A stretch of 64,000 nucleotides of DNA. It comes from an uncultured Pelagibacteraceae bacterium (lineage in GTDB: Bacteria; Pseudomonadota; Alphaproteobacteria; Pelagibacterales; Pelagibacteraceae). Each line of letters starts with the position of its first letter. Positions within the stretch are counted from its first letter, which is position 1. Below, in pieces: positions 41,928 to 50,009 of this stretch. The translations under genes and the position numbers were made by a program. The notes beneath the pieces are model-generated. The model saw only the letters and a list, made by a program, of their open reading frames with translations, was not told the DNA's origin and ran no database searches. The stretch covers positions 42,522-106,521 of the forward strand of contig CACISK010000005.1 of assembly GCA_902589315.1 (NCBI GenBank), read 5' to 3'.

Positions 41928-42567
41928 AAATTTCATAATTGATCAAAATATGATCAATTATATTTTTTCACATACAAATAATCTTCACAAAGCACAAAAA
42001 AAATTATTAAAATATAACGAAAAACTTGGTCATATTAAAAAATTACAAATTTCAATTCTACAAGCTAACTTCATACAATTTATCATAAAAATTAATAACT
42101 ATAAATCATATTTAGAAATTGGCACTTTTACAGGTTACAGCATTTTATCTGCTGCACTTGCCTTACCTAAGAATTGCAAATTAATTGGTATAGATAAAAA
42201 TTTAAAAACTAACAATGAGGCAATTAAGTTTTTTAAAGAAGCAAAGCAAGATAAAAAAATAAATCTTCTTTGTGAAAATGGAAAAATTGCTCTTGAAAAT
42301 CTAATTAAGAAAAAGGAAAAATATGACGTGATATTAATTGATGCAGATAAAGAAAATTATATAAATTATTTTAATCAGTCTCTTAAATTAAAAACCAAAA
42401 AGGGTATAATTTTAATTGATAATACACTTTGGAAAGGAGATGTTGCAAATCCAAAGATAAAAGACAAATTAACTATAAAATTAAGAGAATTTAATAAATA
42501 CATAAAAAAATCACCTATTAATAAGTATATTTTACCAATTGGTGATGGTTTTACAGTTTGTTGGTAA
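41920..42567 (+). CDS. SAM-dependent O-methyltransferase (CCoAOMT-like)
   Basis: The 215-residue class I methyltransferase has the SAM-binding motif [18 protein letters not shown] (about residues 65-82), the acidic IDKN after strand 2 and [14 protein letters not shown], which in the caffeoyl-CoA O-methyltransferase family holds a divalent metal. Bacterial members act on varied catechol-like substrates or on tRNA 5-hydroxyuridine (TrmR). The next gene looks like TrhO, which makes 5-hydroxyuridine in tRNA, so a TrmR-like role is an attractive inference. It overlaps gatB by eight bases. Confidence 0.85.
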   Translation: MDKNFIIDQNMINYIFSHTNNLHKAQKKLLKYNEKLGHIKKLQISILQANFIQFIIKINNYKSYLEIGTFTGYSILSAALALPKNCKLIGIDKNLKTNNEAIKFFKEAKQDKKINLLCENGKIALENLIKKKEKYDVILIDADKENYINYFNQSLKLKTKKGIILIDNTLWKGDVANPKIKDKLTIKLREFNKYIKKSPINKYILPIGDGFTVCW

Positions 42568-42569
42568 TT

Positions 42570-43442
42570 ATGTTTGAAATCCTATCTTTTTATAAAATAT
42601 CAAAACTTAATAAATTAAAAATTATTAAAAAAAATATTTTAAAAGAAACTAATAAGCTTGATATTAAAGGTCTTATAATATTATCTCCTGAAGGAATTAA
42701 TGGTACAATATCAGGTAGTCATAAAAAAATTAAGCTTACAATTACAAAAATAAAGAATATCTTATCAATTGATAGATTTGATATTCAAAATAAATTTAAC
42801 TCAAAAATATTACCATACACAAAAAATAAAGTTAAAATAAAAGATGAAGTAGTTCCAATTAATGAAAAAATTAATTTTAAAAATTTTTTTAATAAGAAAT
42901 ATTTATCACCTAAAAAATGGGACGAATTTATATCTAAAAAAAATATTAAACTGATTGATGCCAGAAAACCTTTTGAATATAAGATTGGTACATTTAAAAA
43001 TGCTCTTAATCCAGAAACTAAAAATTTTAGAGATTTTAAAAATTATTTATCAAAATTTAGTAAAGATGAATCAATAGGGATGTTTTGCACCGGAGGTATT
43101 AGGTGTGAAAAAGCGTCTAATTATCTTAATAATAAAGGTTTTAAAAATGTTTATATGCTTAAGGGTGGTATCTTAAATTATCTTAACAAAACTGATCCAA
43201 AAAAAAGTAAGTGGAATGGTGAATGTTTTGTTTTTGATAAAAGAGTTACTATTAAAAAAAACCTAGAAATTGGAAATTATACTGTTTGTGGTGGTTGTAG
43301 AATGCCATTGCATAAAAAACTAACCAAATCAAAAAAGTATAAAGTAGGCCTATCATGTCCAAATTGTTTTGATAAATTGACAAATGATCAAATAAAACGT
43401 TTCACAATGAGGCACAATCAAATGATAAATTCAAAAAAATAA
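42570..43442 (+). CDS. trhO: TrhO-like tRNA uridine(34) hydroxylase (rhodanese family)
   Basis: The 290-residue protein has the YceA/TrhO layout: N-terminal acylphosphatase-like domain with LSPEGINGTISG, rhodanese domain with DARKPFEY and Cys173 in MFCTGGIRCEKA, and a cysteine-rich C-terminus (VCGGCRMPL; SCPNCF). Characterised homologues hydroxylate U34 of certain tRNAs with oxygen. I start at the ATG at 42570; the track's TTG at 42558 overlaps the methyltransferase gene. Confidence 0.9.
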   Translation: MFEILSFYKISKLNKLKIIKKNILKETNKLDIKGLIILSPEGINGTISGSHKKIKLTITKIKNILSIDRFDIQNKFNSKILPYTKNKVKIKDEVVPINEKINFKNFFNKKYLSPKKWDEFISKKNIKLIDARKPFEYKIGTFKNALNPETKNFRDFKNYLSKFSKDESIGMFCTGGIRCEKASNYLNNKGFKNVYMLKGGILNYLNKTDPKKSKWNGECFVFDKRVTIKKNLEIGNYTVCGGCRMPLHKKLTKSKKYKVGLSCPNCFDKLTNDQIKRFTMRHNQMINSKK

Positions 43443-43446
43443 TATC

Positions 43447-44796
43447 ATGAATATATTAAGTGATGACATCAAAGAATTAATTAAAAAATTAGCGATACCT
43501 GCATCTGTAGGTACACTCTTTCAAACGTTATATAATATTGCTGATACATATTTTGCAGGAAAAATATCACCTGAAGCTTTGTCAGCTTTAACAAAATCTT
43601 TTCCAATTTATTTTATTATTATTGCCTCATCTATTGGTATCACAGTTGCAGGTACATCACTGATAGGTAATAGCATTGGAGAAAAAAATAATAAAATTGC
43701 TTCAATTTATTTCTGTCAATTAATTTTCTTTTCTTTTTTGATAATTCTGTTGATTACTTTTATTGGTTTAAATTATGCATCAGACCTTTTTTCAATTATG
43801 GGTTCAACTAACGAGGTAATAAATCTTGGCTTACAATATACAGATATCATTTTCCTTGGTTCATTTATTTTTATTTTAGTTGTTGCATTAAATTCATTAC
43901 TTCATGCAGAAGGCGATACGAAAACTTATAGAAATGCTTTAATATTATCTTTTTTTTTAAACATATTGTTAAATCCAATTTTAATATTTGGATTTTATTT
44001 CATACCAGCTTTGGGTATGAAGGGTATTGCAATAGCAACTCTAATTGCTCAAACGGTCGCTTTTTTAATTATATTTAAAAAAGTTTTAAAAAGTAAATTA
44101 ATTAAAAACATACTTATTTCTTATTTTATTCCTAAATTTTTTTTTTTAAAAAATATTTTTTTTCAATCTATGCCAATAATAATTTCAATTTGCGGTTATT
44201 CTATTGCTTCTGCTATTGTATTCAAATATGCAGGTTTATCAGGAGAATATGCAGCAGCTGGTTATGGAGCTGGCACCAAAATAGAACAAGTGGTTTTATT
44301 GCCAATCTTGGGAATAAATACAGCAATTATCACAATTATTGCTCAAAATTTTGGTGCACGAAATATTTTAAGAATTAAAGAAACTTACTTCCAAGCTATA
44401 AAATATGCTTTCATTATAATGATTATTTCTTCTTTTATTATTTATTTTGGTGCTGAAATGATAACAAAATTATTTTCAAAAGATTTAGAGGTCGTTGAAT
44501 TTGGAAAATTATATTTAGAGATTTCAGCCTTTGTGCTACCAGCTTATCCAATATTTTTTTTATCAAATGGTTTTTTTATGGCTTTAAAAAAAGCTGAAAA
44601 CGCATTGATTGCTAATATTTGCCGAAATGGAATTTTTCCATTTGTCGTATTTTATACTGCAATTTATTTTAATTCTGACTTTTCTGAATTTTTTTGGTTA
44701 TGGGTAATATTCAATTGGATTTTCTCTCTGATGTATCTTGGTTATACTTATTTTTATTTGAATTATAAATTAGACAAAATTAGAGCTATCAACTAA
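43447..44796 (+). CDS. MATE-family efflux transporter
   Basis: The 449-residue membrane protein has about twelve hydrophobic segments in two related halves, with the family features FQTLYNIADTYFAGKISPEALSAL near the start and YGAGTKIEQVVLLPILGIN in the second half. MATE proteins export cationic or other organic compounds against a Na+ or H+ gradient; the substrate is not inferable. Its last 27 bases overlap convergent soxG. Confidence 0.88.
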   Translation: MNILSDDIKELIKKLAIPASVGTLFQTLYNIADTYFAGKISPEALSALTKSFPIYFIIIASSIGITVAGTSLIGNSIGEKNNKIASIYFCQLIFFSFLIILLITFIGLNYASDLFSIMGSTNEVINLGLQYTDIIFLGSFIFILVVALNSLLHAEGDTKTYRNALILSFFLNILLNPILIFGFYFIPALGMKGIAIATLIAQTVAFLIIFKKVLKSKLIKNILISYFIPKFFFLKNIFFQSMPIIISICGYSIASAIVFKYAGLSGEYAAAGYGAGTKIEQVVLLPILGINTAIITIIAQNFGARNILRIKETYFQAIKYAFIIMIISSFIIYFGAEMITKLFSKDLEVVEFGKLYLEISAFVLPAYPIFFLSNGFFMALKKAENALIANICRNGIFPFVVFYTAIYFNSDFSEFFWLWVIFNWIFSLMYLGYTYFYLNYKLDKIRAIN

Positions 44797-45318
44797 CCAT
44801 TCATAAAGGTGTTCTGAAAACGATCTTCTTACAAATAAATTAACATTATTCTTTGACTTGTGATGAAGAATTACATCAATATGATTTACTATCGTTTGTG
44901 TTGATGAACCAACATTATTTTTAAATTTTTCGAAATTAAAAGGTGATCCAGATGATAATAATTCAAATATATTTTCTCCTTTTATATTTATGCAAATTAA
45001 TTGTGAAGAGATATCAGTAATTGATCCAAAATTTAAAGACGAAATATCTTTATAAAGTTGATCAAAAATATTTGAATTTTTATTTTCATCAAAATATATC
45101 ATCCATTCATCCGGACTTAGCCACAAAACATCATAGTTTTCATTTGATGAACTGGTATTTGACTCAGAAGGTAAAATAATAGATAGAATTTTACCCACTT
45201 TGGTAAAAAATTCTTTATTTTTTCCCCTGATATTAATTTTAATTTTTTCTTCAGATAAATTAATATCGATATTGTTTTTATTAATATTCGAAATATTTGG
45301 ATGTAAAATGTCAAGCAT
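44770..45318 (-). CDS. soxG: Sarcosine oxidase gamma subunit
   Basis: The 182-residue product is the smallest conserved partner in heterotetrameric sarcosine oxidase; WLSPDEWMIYF and the C-terminal FVRRSFSEHLYEWLVD match the SoxG family. Its role is mainly structural, contacting the alpha subunit. Last gene of the soxBDAG operon; it overlaps soxA by eight bases and the convergent MATE gene by 27. Confidence 0.88.
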   Translation of the reverse strand: MLDILHPNISNINKNNIDINLSEEKIKINIRGKNKEFFTKVGKILSIILPSESNTSSSNENYDVLWLSPDEWMIYFDENKNSNIFDQLYKDISSLNFGSITDISSQLICINIKGENIFELLSSGSPFNFEKFKNNVGSSTQTIVNHIDVILHHKSKNNVNLFVRRSFSEHLYEWLVDSSNFV

Positions 45319-48313
45319 TTAGTCTTTTATTCTCCTTGTCTAAAAAAATTGTGTCAGAAACGGTCACATTAATATTTTTGTTTTCCATTGGAATAATTAA
45401 CTTTTGACCCTTCATTGTTTTACCACTTCTAACTACAGCCAAGGCAATTGATTTATTTAGGTTTGGACTAAAATAGCTTGAAGTTACATGTCCTAGCATA
45501 TCTATAGGCTTTGATTTAATGTCTGAAACAATTTGAGCACCTTCTTCCAAAATTTCTTTTGGATCATCTGTAAGTAGTCCTACCAATTGCTTTCTATCTT
45601 CTCTAATAGTATCACTTCTATATAAAGATCTTTTACCAATGAAGTCATATTTCTTTTTACTTACAATCCAATCCATCTGTAAGTCTGAAGGAGTCATTGT
45701 GCCGTCTGTATCTTGTCCAACAATAATGAAACCTTTTTCAGCTCTGAGTAGGTGCATTGTTTCAGTACCATAAGGTGTCAAATTAAACTCTTTCCCAGCT
45801 TCTATACACATTTTCCATAATGAATTTCCATATTTCGACTCTATGTTAATTTCATAGCTTAGTTCACCTGTAAAACTTATTCTCATTATTCTACAATTTA
45901 TATTTTCAAGTTTATCTTCTTTAAATGACATATGAGGAAAGTTTTCATCACTTAAATCTAAGTTTGGAAAAAGTTTGTTAAGAATTTTTTTTGAATTTGG
46001 ACCACAAATACTTGCTGTAGAATAATGATCTGTCACTGATGTTAAATAAACATCTAACTCTGGCCACTCCGTTTGTAAATAATCCTCAAGTTTGCTTAAT
46101 ACATTTGCGGCTCCCCCAGTAGTAGTTGTCATAAGATAATGATTTTCAGATATTCTTGTAGTAACACCGTCGTCATAAACCATACCATCCTCGTTTAACA
46201 TAAGTCCGTATCTACATTTTCCGATTGCAAGTTTTGACCAAGCATTTGTGTAAACTCGATTTAAAAATTCTGACGCATCTGTTCCTTGGATATCAATTTT
46301 TCCTAGAGTTGATGCGTCTAAGATACCTGCACTGTCACGTGCCGCTTTACTTTCTCTTTGAACAGCATCATGCATATTTTCTCCATTTTTTGCATAGTAC
46401 CAGGGTCTTTTCCACTGACTAACATTTTCAAATTCTGCATTATTTTCTACATGCCATTCATGCATGGATGTTTTTCTTACTACTTCAAAAAATTTTCCAA
46501 CATTTCTCCCAACTAGTGTTCCGAAAGTTAATGGTGTGAATGGAGGCCTAAATGTAGTTGTTCCCAATGTACCCATTTTTACACCAGCTGTATCAGCTAT
46601 AATCCCAAGTGCGTGCATATTAGATAACTTTCCCTGATCTGTTGCCATACCAGTCGTTGTATATCTTTTTACATGTTCAATTGATCTAAAGCCTTCTTTT
46701 AAGGCTAATTTAATATCTTTTGCAGTTGAGTCATTTTGAAAATCTATAAAGCATTTTGTTTTACCTAAAGGTATTTTATTTGGTAAAAGCCATATATTTC
46801 TTTTATCATTTTCTTTAGAGCAAATTATATTTGTTTCTTGGTAATCTTGATTATCTATATCTAAGAATTTATTAATTTTATTGACTGTTTTATCTATAAT
46901 ATTTTCTAAATCAAAATCTCCATTGCATGAACCAACAGAAATTTGATCCTCACTATTTTCTTTTGGTAAGAATACTTGGTCTTCATCTCTAAAATCTAAT
47001 TTACCTCCAGATTGAGTATGCATATGCACCATAGGTGTCCATCCACCACTCATTCCTAAACAGTCACAACTTAATCTAATTTTATTGCCTACAGTAGTAT
47101 TTCCATCTTCTGATAGTTTCATGATTTCTAATGAATTTATTTTTCTGTATCCAAAAGTATTTGTTACAACATGATTGAAGTAGATTTTTATTCCTAGACT
47201 TTCTGCTTGTTTGATTAATTCAGAGCTAGCAGATTTTCTTAAATCAACAATTATATTCTTTATACCTTTTTTATGAAGTGAAATTGAAGTTTCGTATGCA
47301 CTATCATTATTTGTAAATAATATTATATTTTCTCCACAGGTAACGCCGTAATAATCCAAATATTTGTTTATAGAATTAGATAATAATATTCCTGGTCTAT
47401 CATTATTGTTGAATACAAGTGGTCTTTCAATTGATCCAGTTGCAATTACAACTTTTTTTGCTCTTATTTTCCATAATCGTTGTCTAATCTTATTTTTCTT
47501 TTTTTCCTCTGGTAAATGATCTGTTAAATTTTCTTTAGCTAAAAGAAAATTGTATCCATGATAAGCTGCAATACTTGTTCTTGTCTTAATTGTTAAATTA
47601 CTTAATTTTTTAATTTCTTGAATTTCATTTTTTAACCATTCACTTGATAATTTATCATCAATCTTAAAAGACTCATTGTTTTGATAAATTGTAGAACCAC
47701 CTAGTATTTTTTTGTCATCTACTAATAAAGTTTTTAAATTATTTTTTGCAGCCATTTTTGCAGCAATAATACCTGAAACTCCACCACCGATTACCAATAC
47801 ATCGTAGTGAACATATTTGTGATCATAGATATCAGGATCTGGTTCCGTAGGAGATTTTCCCAAACCCGCAGATAATCGTATTAATGGTTCATATACTTTT
47901 TTCCAAAAACTCTTTGGCCACATAAATGTTTTATAATAAAAGCCTGCAGGAATTAACGGTGATATAAAATTATTAATACCCCCGATGTCAAATTTTACGT
48001 TAGGCCAGCAATTTTGAGAACTTGCTTCTAATCCTTCATACAATTCTAACTCGGTAGCTCTTGCATTTGGTTCTGTTAGGTCTTTTTTACTACCAATTTG
48101 ACAAATTGCATTAGGCTCTTCTGCTCCACAAGAAACTATACCCCTTGGTCTGTGATATTTAAAACTTCTGCCGACTAAATGAATACCATTTGCTAAAAGT
48201 GCAGATGCCAAGGTATCACCCTCATATCCAAAGTAAGTCTTGCCATCATATTTAAATGAAACTCTCTTAGTTTCATCAATATATTCGGTTTTATGAATTC
48301 TATAATTGGGCAT
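45311..48313 (-). CDS. soxA: Sarcosine oxidase alpha subunit
   Basis: The 1000-residue subunit has three parts: an N-terminal ferredoxin-like fold (about 1-110, GYEGDTLASALLANG), an NAD-binding Rossmann domain (YDVLVIGGGVSGIIAAK from 170) and a C-terminal GcvT-like domain (about 600-1000) with YGLMLNEDGMVYDDGV and FTGELSYEINIES. The GcvT-like part uses tetrahydrofolate to capture the methyl carbon as 5,10-methylene-THF. With SoxB, SoxD and SoxG it turns sarcosine into glycine and hydrogen peroxide. One-base overlap with soxD. Confidence 0.95.
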   Translation of the reverse strand: MPNYRIHKTEYIDETKRVSFKYDGKTYFGYEGDTLASALLANGIHLVGRSFKYHRPRGIVSCGAEEPNAICQIGSKKDLTEPNARATELELYEGLEASSQNCWPNVKFDIGGINNFISPLIPAGFYYKTFMWPKSFWKKVYEPLIRLSAGLGKSPTEPDPDIYDHKYVHYDVLVIGGGVSGIIAAKMAAKNNLKTLLVDDKKILGGSTIYQNNESFKIDDKLSSEWLKNEIQEIKKLSNLTIKTRTSIAAYHGYNFLLAKENLTDHLPEEKKKNKIRQRLWKIRAKKVVIATGSIERPLVFNNNDRPGILLSNSINKYLDYYGVTCGENIILFTNNDSAYETSISLHKKGIKNIIVDLRKSASSELIKQAESLGIKIYFNHVVTNTFGYRKINSLEIMKLSEDGNTTVGNKIRLSCDCLGMSGGWTPMVHMHTQSGGKLDFRDEDQVFLPKENSEDQISVGSCNGDFDLENIIDKTVNKINKFLDIDNQDYQETNIICSKENDKRNIWLLPNKIPLGKTKCFIDFQNDSTAKDIKLALKEGFRSIEHVKRYTTTGMATDQGKLSNMHALGIIADTAGVKMGTLGTTTFRPPFTPLTFGTLVGRNVGKFFEVVRKTSMHEWHVENNAEFENVSQWKRPWYYAKNGENMHDAVQRESKAARDSAGILDASTLGKIDIQGTDASEFLNRVYTNAWSKLAIGKCRYGLMLNEDGMVYDDGVTTRISENHYLMTTTTGGAANVLSKLEDYLQTEWPELDVYLTSVTDHYSTASICGPNSKKILNKLFPNLDLSDENFPHMSFKEDKLENINCRIMRISFTGELSYEINIESKYGNSLWKMCIEAGKEFNLTPYGTETMHLLRAEKGFIIVGQDTDGTMTPSDLQMDWIVSKKKYDFIGKRSLYRSDTIREDRKQLVGLLTDDPKEILEEGAQIVSDIKSKPIDMLGHVTSSYFSPNLNKSIALAVVRSGKTMKGQKLIIPMENKNINVTVSDTIFLDKENKRLNA

Positions 48314-48594
48314 TACTTATAATTAACAGGGGGTTTTTCACCCATTTTATAAACAGATAATATTTTATCATTCGATGTGTCTCTAACGACGTTGAACCAT
48401 TTTCTGCATCCATGAACATGATTCCATCTTTCAAATTGAATACCTTTAATATTTTTTCTCATAAATAGATATTCCGCCCATTCATCATCGCTAAGTTCAG
48501 TTGGTTGTTTTGGTCTAACTATATGAGCTTCGCCACCTGAAGAAAATTCGCTTTGATCTCTCTCTCCACAAAATGGACAATTAATTAAAAACAT
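48313..48594 (-). CDS. soxD: Sarcosine oxidase delta subunit
   Basis: This 93-residue zinc-binding subunit has CPFCGERDQSEF at the N-terminus (Cys6, Cys9) and HVHGCRKWF (His59, His61, Cys63), giving the expected Cys3His zinc set. It sits between soxB (two bases upstream) and soxA in the usual order. Confidence 0.95.
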   Translation of the reverse strand: MFLINCPFCGERDQSEFSSGGEAHIVRPKQPTELSDDEWAEYLFMRKNIKGIQFERWNHVHGCRKWFNVVRDTSNDKILSVYKMGEKPPVNYK

Positions 48595-48596
48595 TA

Positions 48597-49850
48597 CTAA
48601 TGTGCAACTGCTGCAGCACCATGTTCATCAACAAGATCACCGCTTACAAATCTATTTAAATTAAATGCTGCATTTAATTTATGTGGCTCATCATTTGCGA
48701 TTGTGTGCGCAAACAAATCTCCCGATCCTGGAGTAGCTTTAAAACCACCTGTACCCCAACCACAATTAAAATATAAACCTTTTATATTAGTTTTACTTAT
48801 AATAGGACTTGCATCTGGACATATATCAACAATTCCTCCCCATTGTCTTAACATTTTCATTCTACTAAAAATAGGGTAGAGCTCTAGAATAGCCTTTAAA
48901 GTTTCTTCTACAATATTATGACTACCTCTTTGTGTATATGAAACATATGAATCTGTTCCCGCACCTATAACTAATTCGCCTTTATCCGATTGACTTACAT
49001 AAGCATGAACAGCATTTGACATTACAACAGTATCAATAATTGGTTTTACTGGCTCTGAAACTAACGCTTGTAATGGTTTACTCTCAAGAGGAAGTTTTAA
49101 TCCAGCCATATTTGCAATTACACTTGAGTGGCCTGCTGCAACAACTCCAATTTTATTAGTTTTTATAAATCCTTTATTAGTTTCTAATCCTTCAACTCTA
49201 TCTCCATTTCTCTTTATTCCTTTAACTTCACAGTTTTGAATTATATCAACACCCATTTCGCTTGCGCCTCTTGCATAACCCCAGGCAACAGCATCATGTC
49301 TTGCAGTTCCCGCTCTTCTTTGTAACGTTCCACCTAAAACTGGGTATCTGATATCAGGTGATGTATTTATAATTGGGCAAAATTTTTTAACTTCCTCGGT
49401 ATTTAACCAAACAGCATCAATTCCGTTTAGTCTATTGGCATGTGTTCTTCTTTTTAAATCTCTTACATCTTGAAGATTGTGAGCTAAATTCATTACACCT
49501 CTTTGACTGAACATCACATTGTAGTTTAGCTCTTGAGATAAATTTTCCCATAGCTTAAGTGCATGATCATATAAACCAGCACTAGCATCCCATAAATAAT
49601 TTGATCTAATGATTGTAGTGTTACGCCCTGTATTTCCACCACCAATCCAACCTTTTTCTAATACTGCAATATTTTTTAAATTATGTTTCTTTGCCAAATA
49701 ATAAGCAGTAGCTAAACCGTGTCCGCCACCACCCACAATAATAGCATCGTATTCTTTTTTTGGCTCTGGATTTCCCCAAGCTTGTTGCCAATTCTCATGC
49801 TGTGATAAAGCATTTTTTATTAGAGAGAATACTGAATATTTGTTTTTCAT
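48597..49850 (-). CDS. soxB: Sarcosine oxidase beta subunit
   Basis: SoxB is the FAD-dependent subunit that oxidises sarcosine. The dinucleotide fold [20 protein letters not shown] begins at 34, with [16 protein letters not shown] after it, and [12 protein letters not shown] contains His185, the likely site of the covalent FMN known in this family. Length 417 is normal. It heads the soxBDAG operon. In SAR11 sarcosine oxidation is a step in glycine betaine use that supplies glycine and C1 units. A near-perfect palindrome lies 15 bases upstream of the start. Confidence 0.96.
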   Translation of the reverse strand: MKNKYSVFSLIKNALSQHENWQQAWGNPEPKKEYDAIIVGGGGHGLATAYYLAKKHNLKNIAVLEKGWIGGGNTGRNTTIIRSNYLWDASAGLYDHALKLWENLSQELNYNVMFSQRGVMNLAHNLQDVRDLKRRTHANRLNGIDAVWLNTEEVKKFCPIINTSPDIRYPVLGGTLQRRAGTARHDAVAWGYARGASEMGVDIIQNCEVKGIKRNGDRVEGLETNKGFIKTNKIGVVAAGHSSVIANMAGLKLPLESKPLQALVSEPVKPIIDTVVMSNAVHAYVSQSDKGELVIGAGTDSYVSYTQRGSHNIVEETLKAILELYPIFSRMKMLRQWGGIVDICPDASPIISKTNIKGLYFNCGWGTGGFKATPGSGDLFAHTIANDEPHKLNAAFNLNRFVSGDLVDEHGAAAVAH

Positions 49851-49864
49851 ATTTTGGAGAAATT

Positions 49865-49899
49865 ACTTGAATATGATTGAATATTCAATGATTTCAAGT
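49865..49899 (-). promoter_or_regulatory. Palindromic operator-like site over the soxB promoter
   Basis: An imperfect 35-base palindrome has outer arms ACTTGAA and TTCAAGT and a perfect 14-base core ATTGAATATTCAAT. On the minus strand it overlays a possible soxB promoter (TTGAAA, 16 bases, CATATT; 49897 down to 49870), so a dimeric regulator bound here would block or adjust sox transcription. It also lies 15 bases before tRNA-Ser on the plus strand. The regulator is not encoded nearby. Confidence 0.45.
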
Positions 49900-49914
49900 T
49901 ACACATACTATCGT

Positions 49915-50009
49915 GGAAGGATGGGTGAGCTGGTTTAAACCAGCGGTTTGCTAAACCGCCGTACGCTTGAAAAGGTGTACCGAGGGTTCGAATCCCTCTC
50001 CTTCCGCCA
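49915..50009 (+). tRNA. tRNA-Ser (anticodon GCU)
   Basis: A class II tRNA with long variable arm. The acceptor stem GGAAGGA pairs with TCCTTCC, the anticodon stem GCGGT/ACCGC encloses the loop TTGCTAA with anticodon GCT, and the T arm contains GGTTCGAATCC. The discriminator is G and the CCA end is encoded. It reads AGC and AGU serine codons. The CCA end at 50009 abuts the stop codon of the convergent transglycosylase, so any 3' trailer is antisense to that gene. Confidence 0.97.

Noticed and set aside
43447-43560. Poly-T and poly-A runs as terminators or frameshift sites across the window
   Set aside because: Homopolymer runs are everywhere at this base composition, few follow a stable stem, and I saw no gene interrupted at one.
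49906-49911. TACTAT as a -10 box for tRNA-Ser
   Set aside because: It would place the transcription start inside the mature tRNA, and no -35 box lies at the right distance.
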